NCBI RefSeq assembly: GCF_003001935.1
Contig: NZ_PVNG01000041.1
Location: forward strand, 1 to 41,472
Reading direction: 5' to 3'
DNA: 41,472 nucleotides
DNA from: Nonomuraea fuscirosea
GTDB taxonomy: Bacteria > Actinomycetota > Actinomycetes > Streptosporangiales > Streptosporangiaceae
Below, in pieces: positions 15,280 to 23,903 of this stretch; the first letter of the stretch is position 1, and each line of letters opens with the position of its first letter. The position numbers and the translations under genes are program-made. The notes under the pieces are model-generated. The model was not told the DNA's origin and did not search any database. It saw nothing but the letters and a program-made list of their open reading frames with translations.

Positions 15280-16869
15280 TCAGAACTTCGCCCGGTAGGC
15301 GTTGTAGACGTAGCCGAGGCGCCCTTCGGTCCGCTGGCCTTCACATCCGGAATCTGCGGAGGCGAAGTGGTCCCCGTTGCCAGGGATGTAGCACCGATAC
15401 AGGGGAATGGTGTTGGGTCCCTGGTTGGTGTAGATGTGGCCGACCGGGCCGAGCGGACGCAGCCCCTCGCACCCCGACTCCAGGCTGAGGAGATTGTGGC
15501 CGCCGACCTGGCATTCGAACAGCGGAACAGTTCCTGCGACCTGGTCGCGGCGCAGCCGCCAACTGGCTTCGGCGGTGAAGCCGGGTGGCAGCCCGCGGGA
15601 AGAGGCCCAGTGACCACGGGTGGGATGGTTGCCGCGGGTGAGCTTGGTGTACGGCAGATGCTCGAAGCCGCAGGACAGCTGGGACGGCGTCAGGTCGCTG
15701 CGGTTGGCCATGGCCCAGGTGGCCCAGGCGGGCTTGGCGGTGCTGTCGGGGTTGCGCAGACCGAGCGCGAGCCCGCCGGCGACCTCGTCGGGATGGTCGC
15801 GCATGCGGTGGTAGACGTAGTTCACGATACCGGGGGTGCCAAGCACATTCCGGAAGGACTGGCACACCGCGGCGGCCTGCCGCTGGGGCGAGGACGGGGC
15901 GAGGGAGTTGACTCCACTCTCGGTGAGTTGCACCTGTGACCATGCGGCCGTCTGGCTAGGGAAGGTGGCGCGCAGCCAGCCCGTCAGCACGCCGAGGTTG
16001 CCATAGGAGACGTATGGATAGTCGTCGGTGGAGAAGACGTCGCTGCGCAGGTCAGGCGCGTACGGGTGGAAGGCTACGCGCCACTGCCTGTTGCCGGCCC
16101 GCTCGGCCAGACCACGCAGCACCGTCTGACCGGCCAGGGTGGCATCGGTTGCGGCGGGCCGCTCCAGTTCGATGCCGAACTGGTGATCCAGTGAAATCAG
16201 CACGTGCGCGCTGGGCTGCTCGGCGACCACCCGATCGTAGGCGGCGTTGTAGTTCGCCGAGATCTCCTGCAGCCACTTCCCGGTGTCGCAAGCAGTGCCC
16301 TGGCCGCAACCGATGTCGAACCAGCTGTTGCTGTTGACCTCGTTGCCGATGACGAAGTCAGCCACCCGGCCATGGTCGTGCAGCCCGTCGTACCGTTCGG
16401 CGAGCATGCCGGCGAACCGGGCATAGTCCGCCGGGTTGTTCGGGGTGCAGAAGAGGTCGAAACCGGGAGCCGCAGGGGAGCATGGCTTGCCATTCCGTGC
16501 CCAGCCAGGCGTGCCGTACACGACCCCGGTGATCACAAGGCCGCGACCGCTCCACTGCCGGATCTCAGCGTCCACCTCAGCGGGCACGGCGAAACAGCGG
16601 CCGTCGTACGCCTGCTCATTCGCGGCGCAGGGCGCCTGCTTGATCTGCGGCTCCCAATGGGCCCACACAAGGTTGATCGCCACGCCGCCGGTGTTGGTCC
16701 CTGCTATTTCCTCCTTGTCCGGCCAGAAGTCAGGCTGAATGGACTTGATCCGGTAAGCGTCTCGTACCGGATAGGGGAGCGTGATGTCGCTCGCCTGCGC
16801 GGTGGTGGGCACAAATATGGTCAGGAGAAGCGCGCTGATGCATAGCCACCACCATCGATGGGCTCGCAT
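15280..16869 (-). CDS. Secreted DUF5722-like glycoside hydrolase with a C-terminal repeat domain
   Basis: A 529-residue exported protein. The signal peptide covers about 1-26 (cleavage near TAQA-SD). Residues 30-430 form a TIM-barrel-like domain resembling DUF5722 and clan GH-A: Glu177 in VIGNEVNS fits the acid/base and Glu317 in LTESGVNS the nucleophile. Several Cys (81, 92, 130, 141, 188, 194) suggest disulfides. Residues 445-529 form a small repeat domain with PLFECQVGGHNL and PLYRCYIPGNGDHF units, similar to the DUF5648-type wall or sugar-binding modules. It starts at ATG 16869 after GAAAGGA and follows the repeat protein across a terminator-like hairpin. A polysaccharide substrate is likely but unidentified. 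Confidence 0.85.
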   Translation of the reverse strand: MRAHRWWWLCISALLLTIFVPTTAQASDITLPYPVRDAYRIKSIQPDFWPDKEEIAGTNTGGVAINLVWAHWEPQIKQAPCAANEQAYDGRCFAVPAEVDAEIRQWSGRGLVITGVVYGTPGWARNGKPCSPAAPGFDLFCTPNNPADYARFAGMLAERYDGLHDHGRVADFVIGNEVNSNSWFDIGCGQGTACDTGKWLQEISANYNAAYDRVVAEQPSAHVLISLDHQFGIELERPAATDATLAGQTVLRGLAERAGNRQWRVAFHPYAPDLRSDVFSTDDYPYVSYGNLGVLTGWLRATFPSQTAAWSQVQLTESGVNSLAPSSPQRQAAAVCQSFRNVLGTPGIVNYVYHRMRDHPDEVAGGLALGLRNPDSTAKPAWATWAMANRSDLTPSQLSCGFEHLPYTKLTRGNHPTRGHWASSRGLPPGFTAEASWRLRRDQVAGTVPLFECQVGGHNLLSLESGCEGLRPLGPVGHIYTNQGPNTIPLYRCYIPGNGDHFASADSGCEGQRTEGRLGYVYNAYRAKF

Positions 16870-16891
16870 GTGGGTCCTTTCTCAGGAAAAT

Positions 16892-16933
16892 GGTGGAGAT
16901 CCGCACCGCTCCACAGCGCTGCGGATCTCCACC
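16892..16933 (-). terminator. 14-bp perfect stem with short T-run between two secreted-protein genes
   Basis: GGTGGAGATCCGCA and TGCGGATCTCCACC enclose a 14-base loop; on the minus strand ATTTTCC follows. It lies after the stop of the repeat protein, and the ribosome site of the glycosidase begins immediately beyond. It probably acts as a partial terminator that lowers glycosidase expression relative to the first gene. Confidence 0.8.
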
Positions 16934-16940
16934 GAGATCA

Positions 16941-19487
16941 TCAACTCAAAGGGATGGCGTTCAGGACCCGGGTGGGAATCACCTGCACATTGCTGTGCTG
17001 TTGTTCCTCAGTCCTACGCCCTCCATTGATCAGCCACACCGACGCCGAGTCGGGAGACTTGACATAGGTGCCGTCGCCGATCTGCTCGGTCAGAGCGTCC
17101 CAGACACGGACCGGGATGATCTGGCGCGGCTTGTCCTTGTAGCCCGAGGCGATCAGCTCCTCCATGGTGTGGAACTCGACCTTGGCGCCACCGACGATCG
17201 CGGCCTCAGACGTGGTGCCCGCCTTCACAAGGCGCGTCCCGTCGCCGATCTGCTTGGTCAGAGCGTCCCAGACACGGACCGGGATGATCTGGCGCGGCTT
17301 GTCCTTGTAGCCCGAGGCGATCAGCTCCTCCATGGTGTGGAACTCGACCTTGGCGCCACCGACGATCGCGGCCTCAGACGTGGTGCCCGCCTTCACAAGG
17401 CGCGTCCCGTCGCCGATCCGCGTCGGCAGGGCGTCCCAGACACGGACCGGCAGGATGTGCAGGGGATCGTCCGCATAGCCGGCGCTTTCGAGTTCCTCCA
17501 TAGAGATGAAGGGCATCTTCGCCCCGCCCACGACCGCCCCTTGGGCGGTGTCGCCAGCTTTGCCGATGCGGACTCCGTCTCCGATGTCGTTCGGCAAGGC
17601 GTCCCAGACGCGGGTAGGCACCACCTGTAGCGGACGGTTGTCGTACCCGGCGGCCTTGAGCTCATCGATGCTGGTGAAGGGCATCTTCGCGCCTCCGATG
17701 ATCGCCGCCTGCGCGGATGAACCCGCATTCTTGATCCGCGTGCCGTCTGCGATCTTCGTTGGGAGGGCGTCCCATGTGCGGGTGGGGATAGTCCACACGG
17801 GTCGGTCGCCGTATCCGGCGCCGTTGAGCTCTTCCAGACTGGTGAAGGGCATCTTCGCGCCACCGACGACCACGGCCTGCGAGGTCGAGGTCCCGTTCTT
17901 GAGCCGGGTGCCATCCATGATCCGTGTCGGCAGGGAGTTGAAGACCCGCTCCGGAATGGCCCGCACCTTCGATCCCCAGTCGGTGCCGAAGCCGGCGTCG
18001 ATGACCTCTTGTGAGCTGCCGAAGTCCACTCTGGCCAAGCCGATCATGGCGGCTACTGGAGTCGACCCGTTGGCCCCTTGGAGCAGGGTGCCGTCATAGG
18101 GGACGGTGGGCAGGGTGTTGAAGTGCCGGGAAGGGATGGCACGTACCTTCGAGGCCCAGCCGGCGCCATATCCGACGTCGATGACCTCCTGAGGGCTGGC
18201 GAACGGTATTTTCGCACCTCCCAGGTACATCGCGACCGCTGTGGAGGCGCCGCCGGCGGTTCCTTGAACCAGAGTCCCGTCGGAGGGGACGAAGCCCATT
18301 CGGTTGTAGCTGCCGGCCGAGATCGCCACCACGCGGCTGGCCCAGTCGGCGCCCTGACCGACGTCGATGACCTCCTGAGGATTGGCGAAGGGCACCAGGG
18401 CGCCGCCCAGCGTCATGGAGACAGGCAGGTCGGTGCTGCCGTCCTTGGCCTGCACCAGGTTCCCGTCGGCCGGAATTTGGTTCATGTGGTCACGGGCGTC
18501 GATGGACCAGTCGGAGACCTTCACCGGCGTGCCGCAGGTCACCGGGGCGGCGCAGGAGTCCTGCCAGGCGGGAAAGCCGCCGACGAAGATGTAGATCCGG
18601 CCGCGCTGGTCGATCGCCGAGGTGGCGTTGCGGGGGGTGGCCGGACCGGCGTTGATCACCCCTTGCGTGGTCGGGCGCGGCGTTCCGGAGCAGATGTTGT
18701 CGTTGCAGGTGGCCTGCCATACCGGCGCGCCGCCGACCATCTTGTAGATTCTGCCGGTGTCGCTCGTGTGCAACAGGGTGCCGTCGGCCAGGCCGCGCAC
18801 ATCGGTCACCGGCTGCGGACCAGGCGGGGGAGCGGGCGTGCCACTGCCGGGAGGTTGCCCGTAGCCGCCGCCACCGCCACCGTAATAATTCGCCGCCGTG
18901 CATCTTGTTTCTGGGCTGAGCCACACACAGACCGTCGAACTAGTGGGGATCTTGGCAGAGCGGTAACTAGTGACGTCACCGCTCACACACCACCATGTGC
19001 CCAAGATGTTGAATCGCTCAACGTGCTGGATGTTACGATACGCCACTCTAGCGAATTCCAAGTAGGCTTGGGCGAACCCCACCCTACCAGGTGGAACCAA
19101 GGGCGCTACCCCCGACCAGGTCGCAGTCTTGTTAGTCACGGTCGTGACGATTCCGACGCTACGGGATGCGCCGATTATCTTTGCGACCTCGAGCGAGGTG
19201 TTCACACTTGTTTCTACCGATACCGATTCTTCTGTAATCGTATGTACCGGCATCGACATGGGGTCTTGGGTGGCGTTAGTGGCTCTTACTAGAATACCTT
19301 TCGGCTCTAGGCCTTTGCCGCTGGAGAGTATCTGTACCGTGGCGTCACTGGGCTGTGGCCCACTGCAAGGATATGGAGGAGTAAGGCAACAATCGTCAGC
19401 GTTGACCGGCGGAGGATTTATCGTCGTAACGGACAGACTCATACCAAGGATGGCGGTCATTGTTAATAATTTTCTCAGCTTTATCAT
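16941..19487 (-). CDS. Large secreted protein: beta-rich N-domain plus about eleven DGT/GGA repeats
   Basis: The ATG at 19487 follows GAGGAAAG and begins a good signal peptide (MIKLRKLLTM..., cleavage near VNA-DD at 30), giving 848 residues. Residues 31-197 form a Ser/Thr/Val-rich domain with alternating polar and hydrophobic residues (85-130), two N-terminal Cys pairs and WWCVSG; it resembles aerolysin-type beta-pore-forming folds in pattern only. A Gly/Pro linker (200-228) precedes tandem repeats of 55-62 residues with the pattern DGT-x-L/I...GGAK-x-PF...EEL...GY...IPxRVWDALP. Such DGT/GGA repeats occur in exported actinobacterial proteins and probably fold as beta-propeller or solenoid blades for binding. 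Two repeats are almost identical DNA. The N-domain is less GC-rich than the repeats. No family name can be given with confidence. Confidence 0.85.
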   Translation of the reverse strand: MIKLRKLLTMTAILGMSLSVTTINPPPVNADDCCLTPPYPCSGPQPSDATVQILSSGKGLEPKGILVRATNATQDPMSMPVHTITEESVSVETSVNTSLEVAKIIGASRSVGIVTTVTNKTATWSGVAPLVPPGRVGFAQAYLEFARVAYRNIQHVERFNILGTWWCVSGDVTSYRSAKIPTSSTVCVWLSPETRCTAANYYGGGGGGYGQPPGSGTPAPPPGPQPVTDVRGLADGTLLHTSDTGRIYKMVGGAPVWQATCNDNICSGTPRPTTQGVINAGPATPRNATSAIDQRGRIYIFVGGFPAWQDSCAAPVTCGTPVKVSDWSIDARDHMNQIPADGNLVQAKDGSTDLPVSMTLGGALVPFANPQEVIDVGQGADWASRVVAISAGSYNRMGFVPSDGTLVQGTAGGASTAVAMYLGGAKIPFASPQEVIDVGYGAGWASKVRAIPSRHFNTLPTVPYDGTLLQGANGSTPVAAMIGLARVDFGSSQEVIDAGFGTDWGSKVRAIPERVFNSLPTRIMDGTRLKNGTSTSQAVVVGGAKMPFTSLEELNGAGYGDRPVWTIPTRTWDALPTKIADGTRIKNAGSSAQAAIIGGAKMPFTSIDELKAAGYDNRPLQVVPTRVWDALPNDIGDGVRIGKAGDTAQGAVVGGAKMPFISMEELESAGYADDPLHILPVRVWDALPTRIGDGTRLVKAGTTSEAAIVGGAKVEFHTMEELIASGYKDKPRQIIPVRVWDALTKQIGDGTRLVKAGTTSEAAIVGGAKVEFHTMEELIASGYKDKPRQIIPVRVWDALTEQIGDGTYVKSPDSASVWLINGGRRTEEQQHSNVQVIPTRVLNAIPLS
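17072..17419 (-). repeat. Recent 168-bp in-frame tandem duplication
   Basis: The segment from 17072 repeats at 17240 with a period of 168 bp and only about one mismatch (17087 versus 17255) over some 180 bp. It encodes two successive 56-residue repeats of the secreted protein that differ by a single residue (TKQIG versus TEQIG). Neighbouring repeats are diverged, so this copy arose recently. Confidence 0.92.
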
Positions 19488-19582
19488 TTCTTTCCTCAGG
19501 GTACGTTTCGGGAGATACGGATCGAGCGGCGATCGGCGTGTGAGGCAGGTTGGCGAGCCCCGTCGGCCGGGCCGTCCCGGAT

Positions 19583-19625
19583 GGCGGCGATCTAGAATGC
19601 TCCCTACCGGCGGCTGATCGCCGCC
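19583..19625. promoter_or_regulatory. 10-bp perfect inverted repeat upstream of the repeat-protein gene
   Basis: GGCGGCGATC (19583-19592) and GATCGCCGCC (19616-19625) flank 23 bases that include TCTAGA. It lies about 100 bases before the start codon of the secreted repeat protein. It may be a regulator site or a leader hairpin. Confidence 0.5.
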
Positions 19626-20225
19626 CTCTATGGCCCAGGTGTGCCATGAGCCAGGGCTTTGCATGGCTGTCGCATTCCCGGGTGCTGGTATTGCGACAGG
19701 TGAGTTACTCGTGGTGAGGTCAGGACGCGACAGCCGAAGCTTTTGCGGCACCGCCGCAGGCTTCTGCGATGACGGTCGCAATGAGCAGGACGGGGCAGTT
19801 CGTCACGTCGTGTCGTGCTGTTTTAAGTTTAATGGTCAATCGCTTCTGTACCGCTCAGGCATGCCGCAGCGTTCAGGCATGATATTCGGGGCGTGCCCCG
19901 AGGGTGCCAATGTGGTCGCGAAACAGAAAGCGATATCGTTTTTGGACATAATAGCGAATTAGCCGCACATTGCGGATATTTATCAATAATTTAATAGGCT
20001 GGCGTCTCTATTAATACACCGTGTGCGGCTGGCTCAGCAATCGTCGATTTGGCCAATAATCGCCGGTTTCCCGCCAAGATCGTCAGCGGCAGGCGGCGGC
20101 CCGACTAGCGATCTTCCAGAGCCGTTAATATGGGGTGAGACCGGAATACGAACGAAGCGTGCCACGGCCCCGTTTCCCAGTTGGGTGCCCGGTCTGCCGC
20201 CGCGCAGCCGAGGCGATCTGCCTTA
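19626..20225. other. AT-richer gene-free region
   Basis: GC content falls sharply between about 19800 and 20060, with runs such as TCAATAATTTAATAGG. No frame looks coding. A direct repeat TCAGGCATG occurs at about 19855 and 19875. This composition suggests foreign DNA or a long regulatory region for the leftward secreted-protein genes; the IS5 element inserted at its right edge. Confidence 0.45.
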
Positions 20226-21111
20226 GAGCGCCTAACAGAATGATCTTTGTTGTGCTTTGATCTCTCGCTGTAGCCGAGCGAGAGGGTGCGAGTGGCCAAG
20301 CTGAAGCCGTGGGAGGTTAGCGACGAGCTGTGGGCGGTGCTTGAGCCACTGTTGCCGCAGCGTCAGCGGCGGTTCCGGCATCCAGGACGTAAGCGGCTGG
20401 ATGACCGGCTGGCGTTACAGGGCATTTTGTTCGTGTTGCACACCGGGATCGCCTGGGAGCACCTGCCACAAGAGCTCGGCTACGGCTCGGGTATGACGTG
20501 CTGGCGGCTTCTGGCCGAGTGGAACAAGGCCGGCGTCTGGCAGCGGCTGCATGAGGTGCTGCTCGACCGGTTGCAGGCCGCCGACGCACTCGACTTCTCC
20601 CGGGCCGCGGTGGACTCCTCCCAGATCAGAGCGTTGAAAGGGGGGCGCAGACCGGCCCGTCGCCGGTCGATCGAGGGCGAGTCGGCAGCAAGCACCACCT
20701 GATCACCGACGCCACCGGCATCCCGCTCGCCGTCATCTTGACCGGCGCCAACCGCAACAATGTGACCCAGTTGCGCCCGCTCCTGGACGCCATCCCCAAG
20801 GTGCGCGGCAAGCGCGGCCGGCCACGCCAGCGTCCTGACGTAGTGCTCGCCGACCGCGGCTACGACCACGACAAGTACCGCGCCTTGGTTCGTGAGCTGC
20901 AGATCCGGCCGCTCATTGCCCGACGCGGCACCGACACGGCTCCGGCCTGGGCAAACAACGCAGGGTCGTGGAGCAGGCCTTCGCCCTGCTGGACGCCTTC
21001 CGCCGCCTGCGCATCCGCTGAGAAGTCCGCGCCGACATCCAAGAGGCATTCCTCAAACTGGCCTGCGCACTCATCTGCTGGCGACGCCTCACCTCATTGC
21101 GTTAGTAGCTC
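20226..21111 (+). mobile_element. IS5-family insertion sequence (886 bp)
   Basis: Imperfect terminal inverted repeats match over 15 of 19 positions when the shared flanking A is included: AGAGCGCCTAACAGAATGA from 20225 against AGAGCTACTAACGCAATGA read back from 21112. TTA flanks the element on both sides (20223-20225 and 21112-21114), a target duplication typical of this family. It encodes a two-frame transposase with a slippery run, now broken. Confidence 0.85.
20292..21105 (+). pseudogene. IS5-family (IS427-type) transposase, two frames, inactivated
   Basis: The first frame (20292-20702) begins VAKLKPWEVSDELWAVLEPLL and holds the N-terminal domain with the first catalytic Asp in AAVDSSQIRALKGG. 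At AAAGGGGGG (about 20637-20645) a -1 shift continues into AQTGPSPVDRGRVGSKHHLITD and the core VVLADRGYDHDKY; such shifts are normal for this group. Two further lesions are not normal: one base is missing near 20935 (before GSGLGKQ) and a TGA replaces the expected Trp at 21019-21021. The tail EAFLKLACALICWRR is still readable. The copy should be inactive. Confidence 0.88.
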
Positions 21112-21394
21112 TTAGCTTGTTCTTTATCCACCAGACCGTTGCGTTCATCTGGGCAACGAACAACGCCTTGGAGTGGTCGACCTGCTCAACTCCCTGTTGC
21201 GAGGTCTTGTGGTTCGACTCGTTTGAGCGACGCGCTCACCCGCACGAGCCCACCCCCGCGACTGATTCAACCCCAGGTGGTCCAGTCGACGCGTAGTCAC
21301 CCGAAACAACACCCAAGCGGTACGATGCGAACACCGAACCGGGCAGCTGACCGTACCAGCAGCACCAGCGGGCAGGACTTCTCCGTCAGGGGGC

Positions 21395-21522
21395 GTGGCC
21401 GTACCGCGCCCACCAGCGGTTTTCCACGTACCTGGCAAAGCCAACCTGGTTGCGGGCGCCGTTGCAGGCCATCGCCCGCCGCCGGGCGGCCGCGTCCAGG
21501 TGGAAGAACCCGCCCAGCTGGG
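21395..21522 (-). pseudogene. Tn3-type transposase, N-terminal fragment
   Basis: A short stretch, ITQLGGFFHLDAAARRRAM and then NGARNQVGFA, matches the start of Tn3-family transposases, where a FF-x-LD helix is followed by RxxxNxLGFA. The frame breaks down soon after toward the IS5 element. It could be the missing N-terminal part of one of the Tn3 remnants elsewhere in the window, but that cannot be shown here. Confidence 0.5.
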
Positions 21523-21558
21523 TGATACCAGACAGAAACTGAATTCTGTCTGGTATCA
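21523..21558. repeat. 36-bp perfect palindrome with 15-bp arms
   Basis: TGATACCAGACAGAA and TTCTGTCTGGTATCA enclose the 6 bases ACTGAA. The symmetry is exact. It lies at the upstream edge of the Tn3 fragment and has no T-run. It looks like an operator or element end and not a terminator. Confidence 0.85.
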
Positions 21559-21817
21559 ATAGTACGTGGTGACGTGTGACGGCGACCGGGGCCGTGTGGC
21601 CGGCCAGGGTGTTGCTAACCGCCGGGACAATGTCGTCCCCGGGCGCCATCCTTGCACTGCGGGGCGCCCCAGGAAAAATGGCCGAGTAAGACCATGCCTT
21701 GCTCACGGCAGAGATATGCGTGGACATGCAGGGATAACTAACTCGCGGGCAAGGGCGGCGCGCTTGCCCGGCACGCCCTCTCGTAAGGCGCGTGTGCACC
21801 GTGAGGAGAAAGACGCC

Positions 21818-22222
21818 GTGTCTTTCGACCTCGAGATCTCGAACCCATTCACGACCGGCTTCGACGGCCAGGTCACGAACATCTTCACACCCCGCCTAGC
21901 CCTCTGGAGGCATTTACGGCGATCAATTCTCCATCCGCCACCATCTCGATTCTCCTGGAGGTGCCGGCGCCTCTGCGCGCATCTGGGGTCGAGCGTCGCT
22001 GTTGGTCCAATCGTCACACGTGGCCAAGTCATTGGTGAGATCATCCAGTTCGACGGCATTCCCGCCCACCTGCGCCACGCTCTGGGCGGGCGCCGGAACA
22101 ATGTCTACCCCGGGATGAACCTGTACGACTACTTCGTGTCGATGGCTGGCACCGCGATTGTGCTGCACGTGAGGTTCTTCCAGGACGGCAGCGCGCCTCA
22201 GGTGATCGATTACGGTTCCTAG
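21818..22222 (+). CDS. Hypothetical protein, possibly shortened by an IS end
   Basis: GTG at 21818 follows a good GAGGAG site. The 134-residue product begins SFDLEISNPFTTGFDGQVTN and ends with GQVIGEIIQFDGIPAHLRHA and a segment rich in Tyr/Phe. The middle (about 28-65) is Arg/Pro-rich and looks out of frame, while another frame there reads more naturally (GGIYGDQFSIRHHLDSPGG), so one or two shifts are likely. The TAG stop appears to lie at the very end of the adjoining IS1380 remnant. The family is unknown. Confidence 0.4.
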   Translation: MSFDLEISNPFTTGFDGQVTNIFTPRLALWRHLRRSILHPPPSRFSWRCRRLCAHLGSSVAVGPIVTRGQVIGEIIQFDGIPAHLRHALGGRRNNVYPGMNLYDYFVSMAGTAIVLHVRFFQDGSAPQVIDYGS

Positions 22223-22244
22223 CCTTGATCTTTCGTGATCAAGG
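22223..22244. repeat. 8-bp hairpin at the IS1380 end
   Basis: CCTTGATC and GATCAAGG enclose TTTCGT. The sequence resembles the terminal repeat of actinobacterial IS1380 elements and lies about 140 bp beyond the transposase stop. Confidence 0.55.
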
Positions 22245-22385
22245 TGTGGTCGGCGGAGTGGTTCGGCTGAAGGTCGAATTGCGTGCTGGGGTCAGCATGC
22301 TGGCCCGGCTGTCGCGTCGGGTGGGCGGGCTTCCATGGGCCCGCGGGCGTTCCCTTTCGTGGTCGCAGGGACAGGCTGTGGCTGG

Positions 22386-22985
22386 TCAGATCGGGGCCGG
22401 GAGGGCTTGCAGGCGGGCCAGGGCGGTGAGGATGTCGCGGGCCCAGGACCATCTTGCGGCTACGCGCAGGCGCAGACGGCGGCCACCGCGTACCAGTCGT
22501 CCGGCGCCGTGAACAGGCGTAGCCGCAGTCGTTTGGGTTCGTAGGTCTGGGCGGCGGTGCCGGGCAGGGCCAGCAGTTGCATCCAGACGAGGAGTTCGCA
22601 GGCCAGGGCGACGAGTTCGCACCAGATCTGGTTGCGGACGAAGTGATGCAGCGGCAGGTTGGCCAGGCCGGTGTCGTTGGCGCAGCGGATGCGGTCTTCG
22701 GCGCGGGCGCGGCGGCGGTGGCGCAATCCGGATCGGCGAGCTGACCTTGCTTGATGTTGGTGACGAAGCAGGTGACGCGGTTGCCGTCGACGTCGGTGAA
22801 GCACAGCTGGGCGCCGGGGTGTGGGCGTTTTCTGCGGGCGATGATGCGCATTCCTTTCGGCCAGCCGGGCAACTCCAGCAGGCCGGTGAGTTCGGCGACC
22901 CAGGCGCCGGGCCGCACCTGCCGGTCACGTCGTAGGCAGGTGTCCACGCGCTCTTGGGCAGGCGAAGCACGGCTTGGCGCACCAC
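22386..22985 (-). pseudogene. IS1380-family transposase, C-terminal half, three frameshifts
   Basis: The end of an IS1380 transposase is spread over three frames: LRLPKSAWTPAYDVTG, then GAWVAELTGLLELPGWPKGM and DVDGNRVTCFVTNIKQGQLAD, then RIRCANDTGLANLPLHHFVR and PKRLRLRLFTA, then AGRLVRGGRRLRLRVAARWS and the final ALARLQALPAPI. Shifts lie near 22920, 22725 and 22500. The N-terminal half with the first active-site residues is missing. It cannot be active. Confidence 0.85.
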
Positions 22986-22991
22986 CGGCAC

Positions 22992-23402
22992 GGCGGATGA
23001 TCAGGATCGGGAGCGTGCCGTCGCCCTCAGTGAGCGTGGCTGGCCATGAGAGCCTGACCCGCACCGCCCGCATACCCCTGGCCGACCACGCCACGAATCC
23101 CTGCAACCCCTGATCCGCCTTCAGACGGCCTGTCATCGGCCGCGCCGAAACGCCCCCTGCCTTCCTCTCCCCCACTGGCAGTGCCGGCAGATCGCCCCGC
23201 AGACCCCATTGGACCCAGTGACACGGTGAGCCCGCAACACCCGATAACGCTCGCGGACGCCGTCCGCCCACGCCCTTGCCTGACCTCCAGCGGAGGCTTG
23301 ACGTTCCATGCCCACCGGGCAGTCCCCAGAAAAGATTCAGCGCGCGATGCAGCGGCTTCGCCCCTTCGACCGTCTAGAACGTGACGACCGAAGGGACCAC
23401 TC
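22992..23402. other. Region upstream of a sigma-factor gene
   Basis: No coherent gene. It should contain the sigma operon promoter; no convincing autoregulatory ECF-type -35/-10 pair was found. Confidence 0.4.
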
Positions 23403-23903
23403 GTGGATGACGAACCCGGCTTCGACAACTTCGTGGCTGAGCAGACCGACGCGCTGCTCCGCTATGGATTCGTTCTGACCGGAAACCCTCATGATGCCGC
23501 AGATCTGGTCCAGGAAGCTCTGGTACGGCTGCGCGGCGCCTGGCCGAGGATGAGACGCAAGGACCGGTCGCACACCTACGTCCGGACCACGATGGCGCGG
23601 TTGCACATCAGCGTCTGGCGGCGTCACAGACGTGAACACCTCACCGCGGAGCCGCCGGACCGGGTTCACCACGAGGTCCTCCCTTCCGACGAGGACCAGG
23701 GTCTCTGGGAAGAGCTGGCCGCGCTGCCCCGCAGACAGCGTGCCGTGCTGGTGCTGCGCTACTACGAACAACTCAGCGACGCCGAGATCGCCAAGGTGCT
23801 CGGCATCTCCCCTGGAACCGTGCGCAGCCAGGCCTTCCGTGGCCTGGACAAGTTGCGTTCCTCCCTCCTCTCCGCACCGGCGACCCACAGGAGCATGCGA
23901 TGA
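23403..23903 (+). CDS. SigE-family RNA polymerase sigma factor
   Basis: A 166-residue group 4 sigma factor. Region 2 spans about 8-75 (FVAEQTDALLRYGFVLTG, DAADLVQEALVRLRGAW) and region 4 about 100-155 (LPRRQRAVLVLRYYEQLSD then EIAKVLGISPGTVRSQAFRG). The start is GTG 23403 with AAGGGA six bases upstream. It should direct RNA polymerase to a small regulon. The stop overlaps the next start (ATGA), so it is translated together with the membrane protein that probably controls it. Confidence 0.92.
   Translation: MDDEPGFDNFVAEQTDALLRYGFVLTGNPHDAADLVQEALVRLRGAWPRMRRKDRSHTYVRTTMARLHISVWRRHRREHLTAEPPDRVHHEVLPSDEDQGLWEELAALPRRQRAVLVLRYYEQLSDAEIAKVLGISPGTVRSQAFRGLDKLRSSLLSAPATHRSMR

Noticed and set aside
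17072..17419. CRISPR-like or insertion-sequence repeat
   Set aside because: The period is 168 bp, in frame, and encodes a known protein repeat; there are no spacers.
20637..20645. The A3G6 frameshift as a damaging mutation in the IS5 transposase
   Set aside because: A -1 shift at such a run is normal for the IS427-type group; the later deletion and stop codon are the damaging changes.
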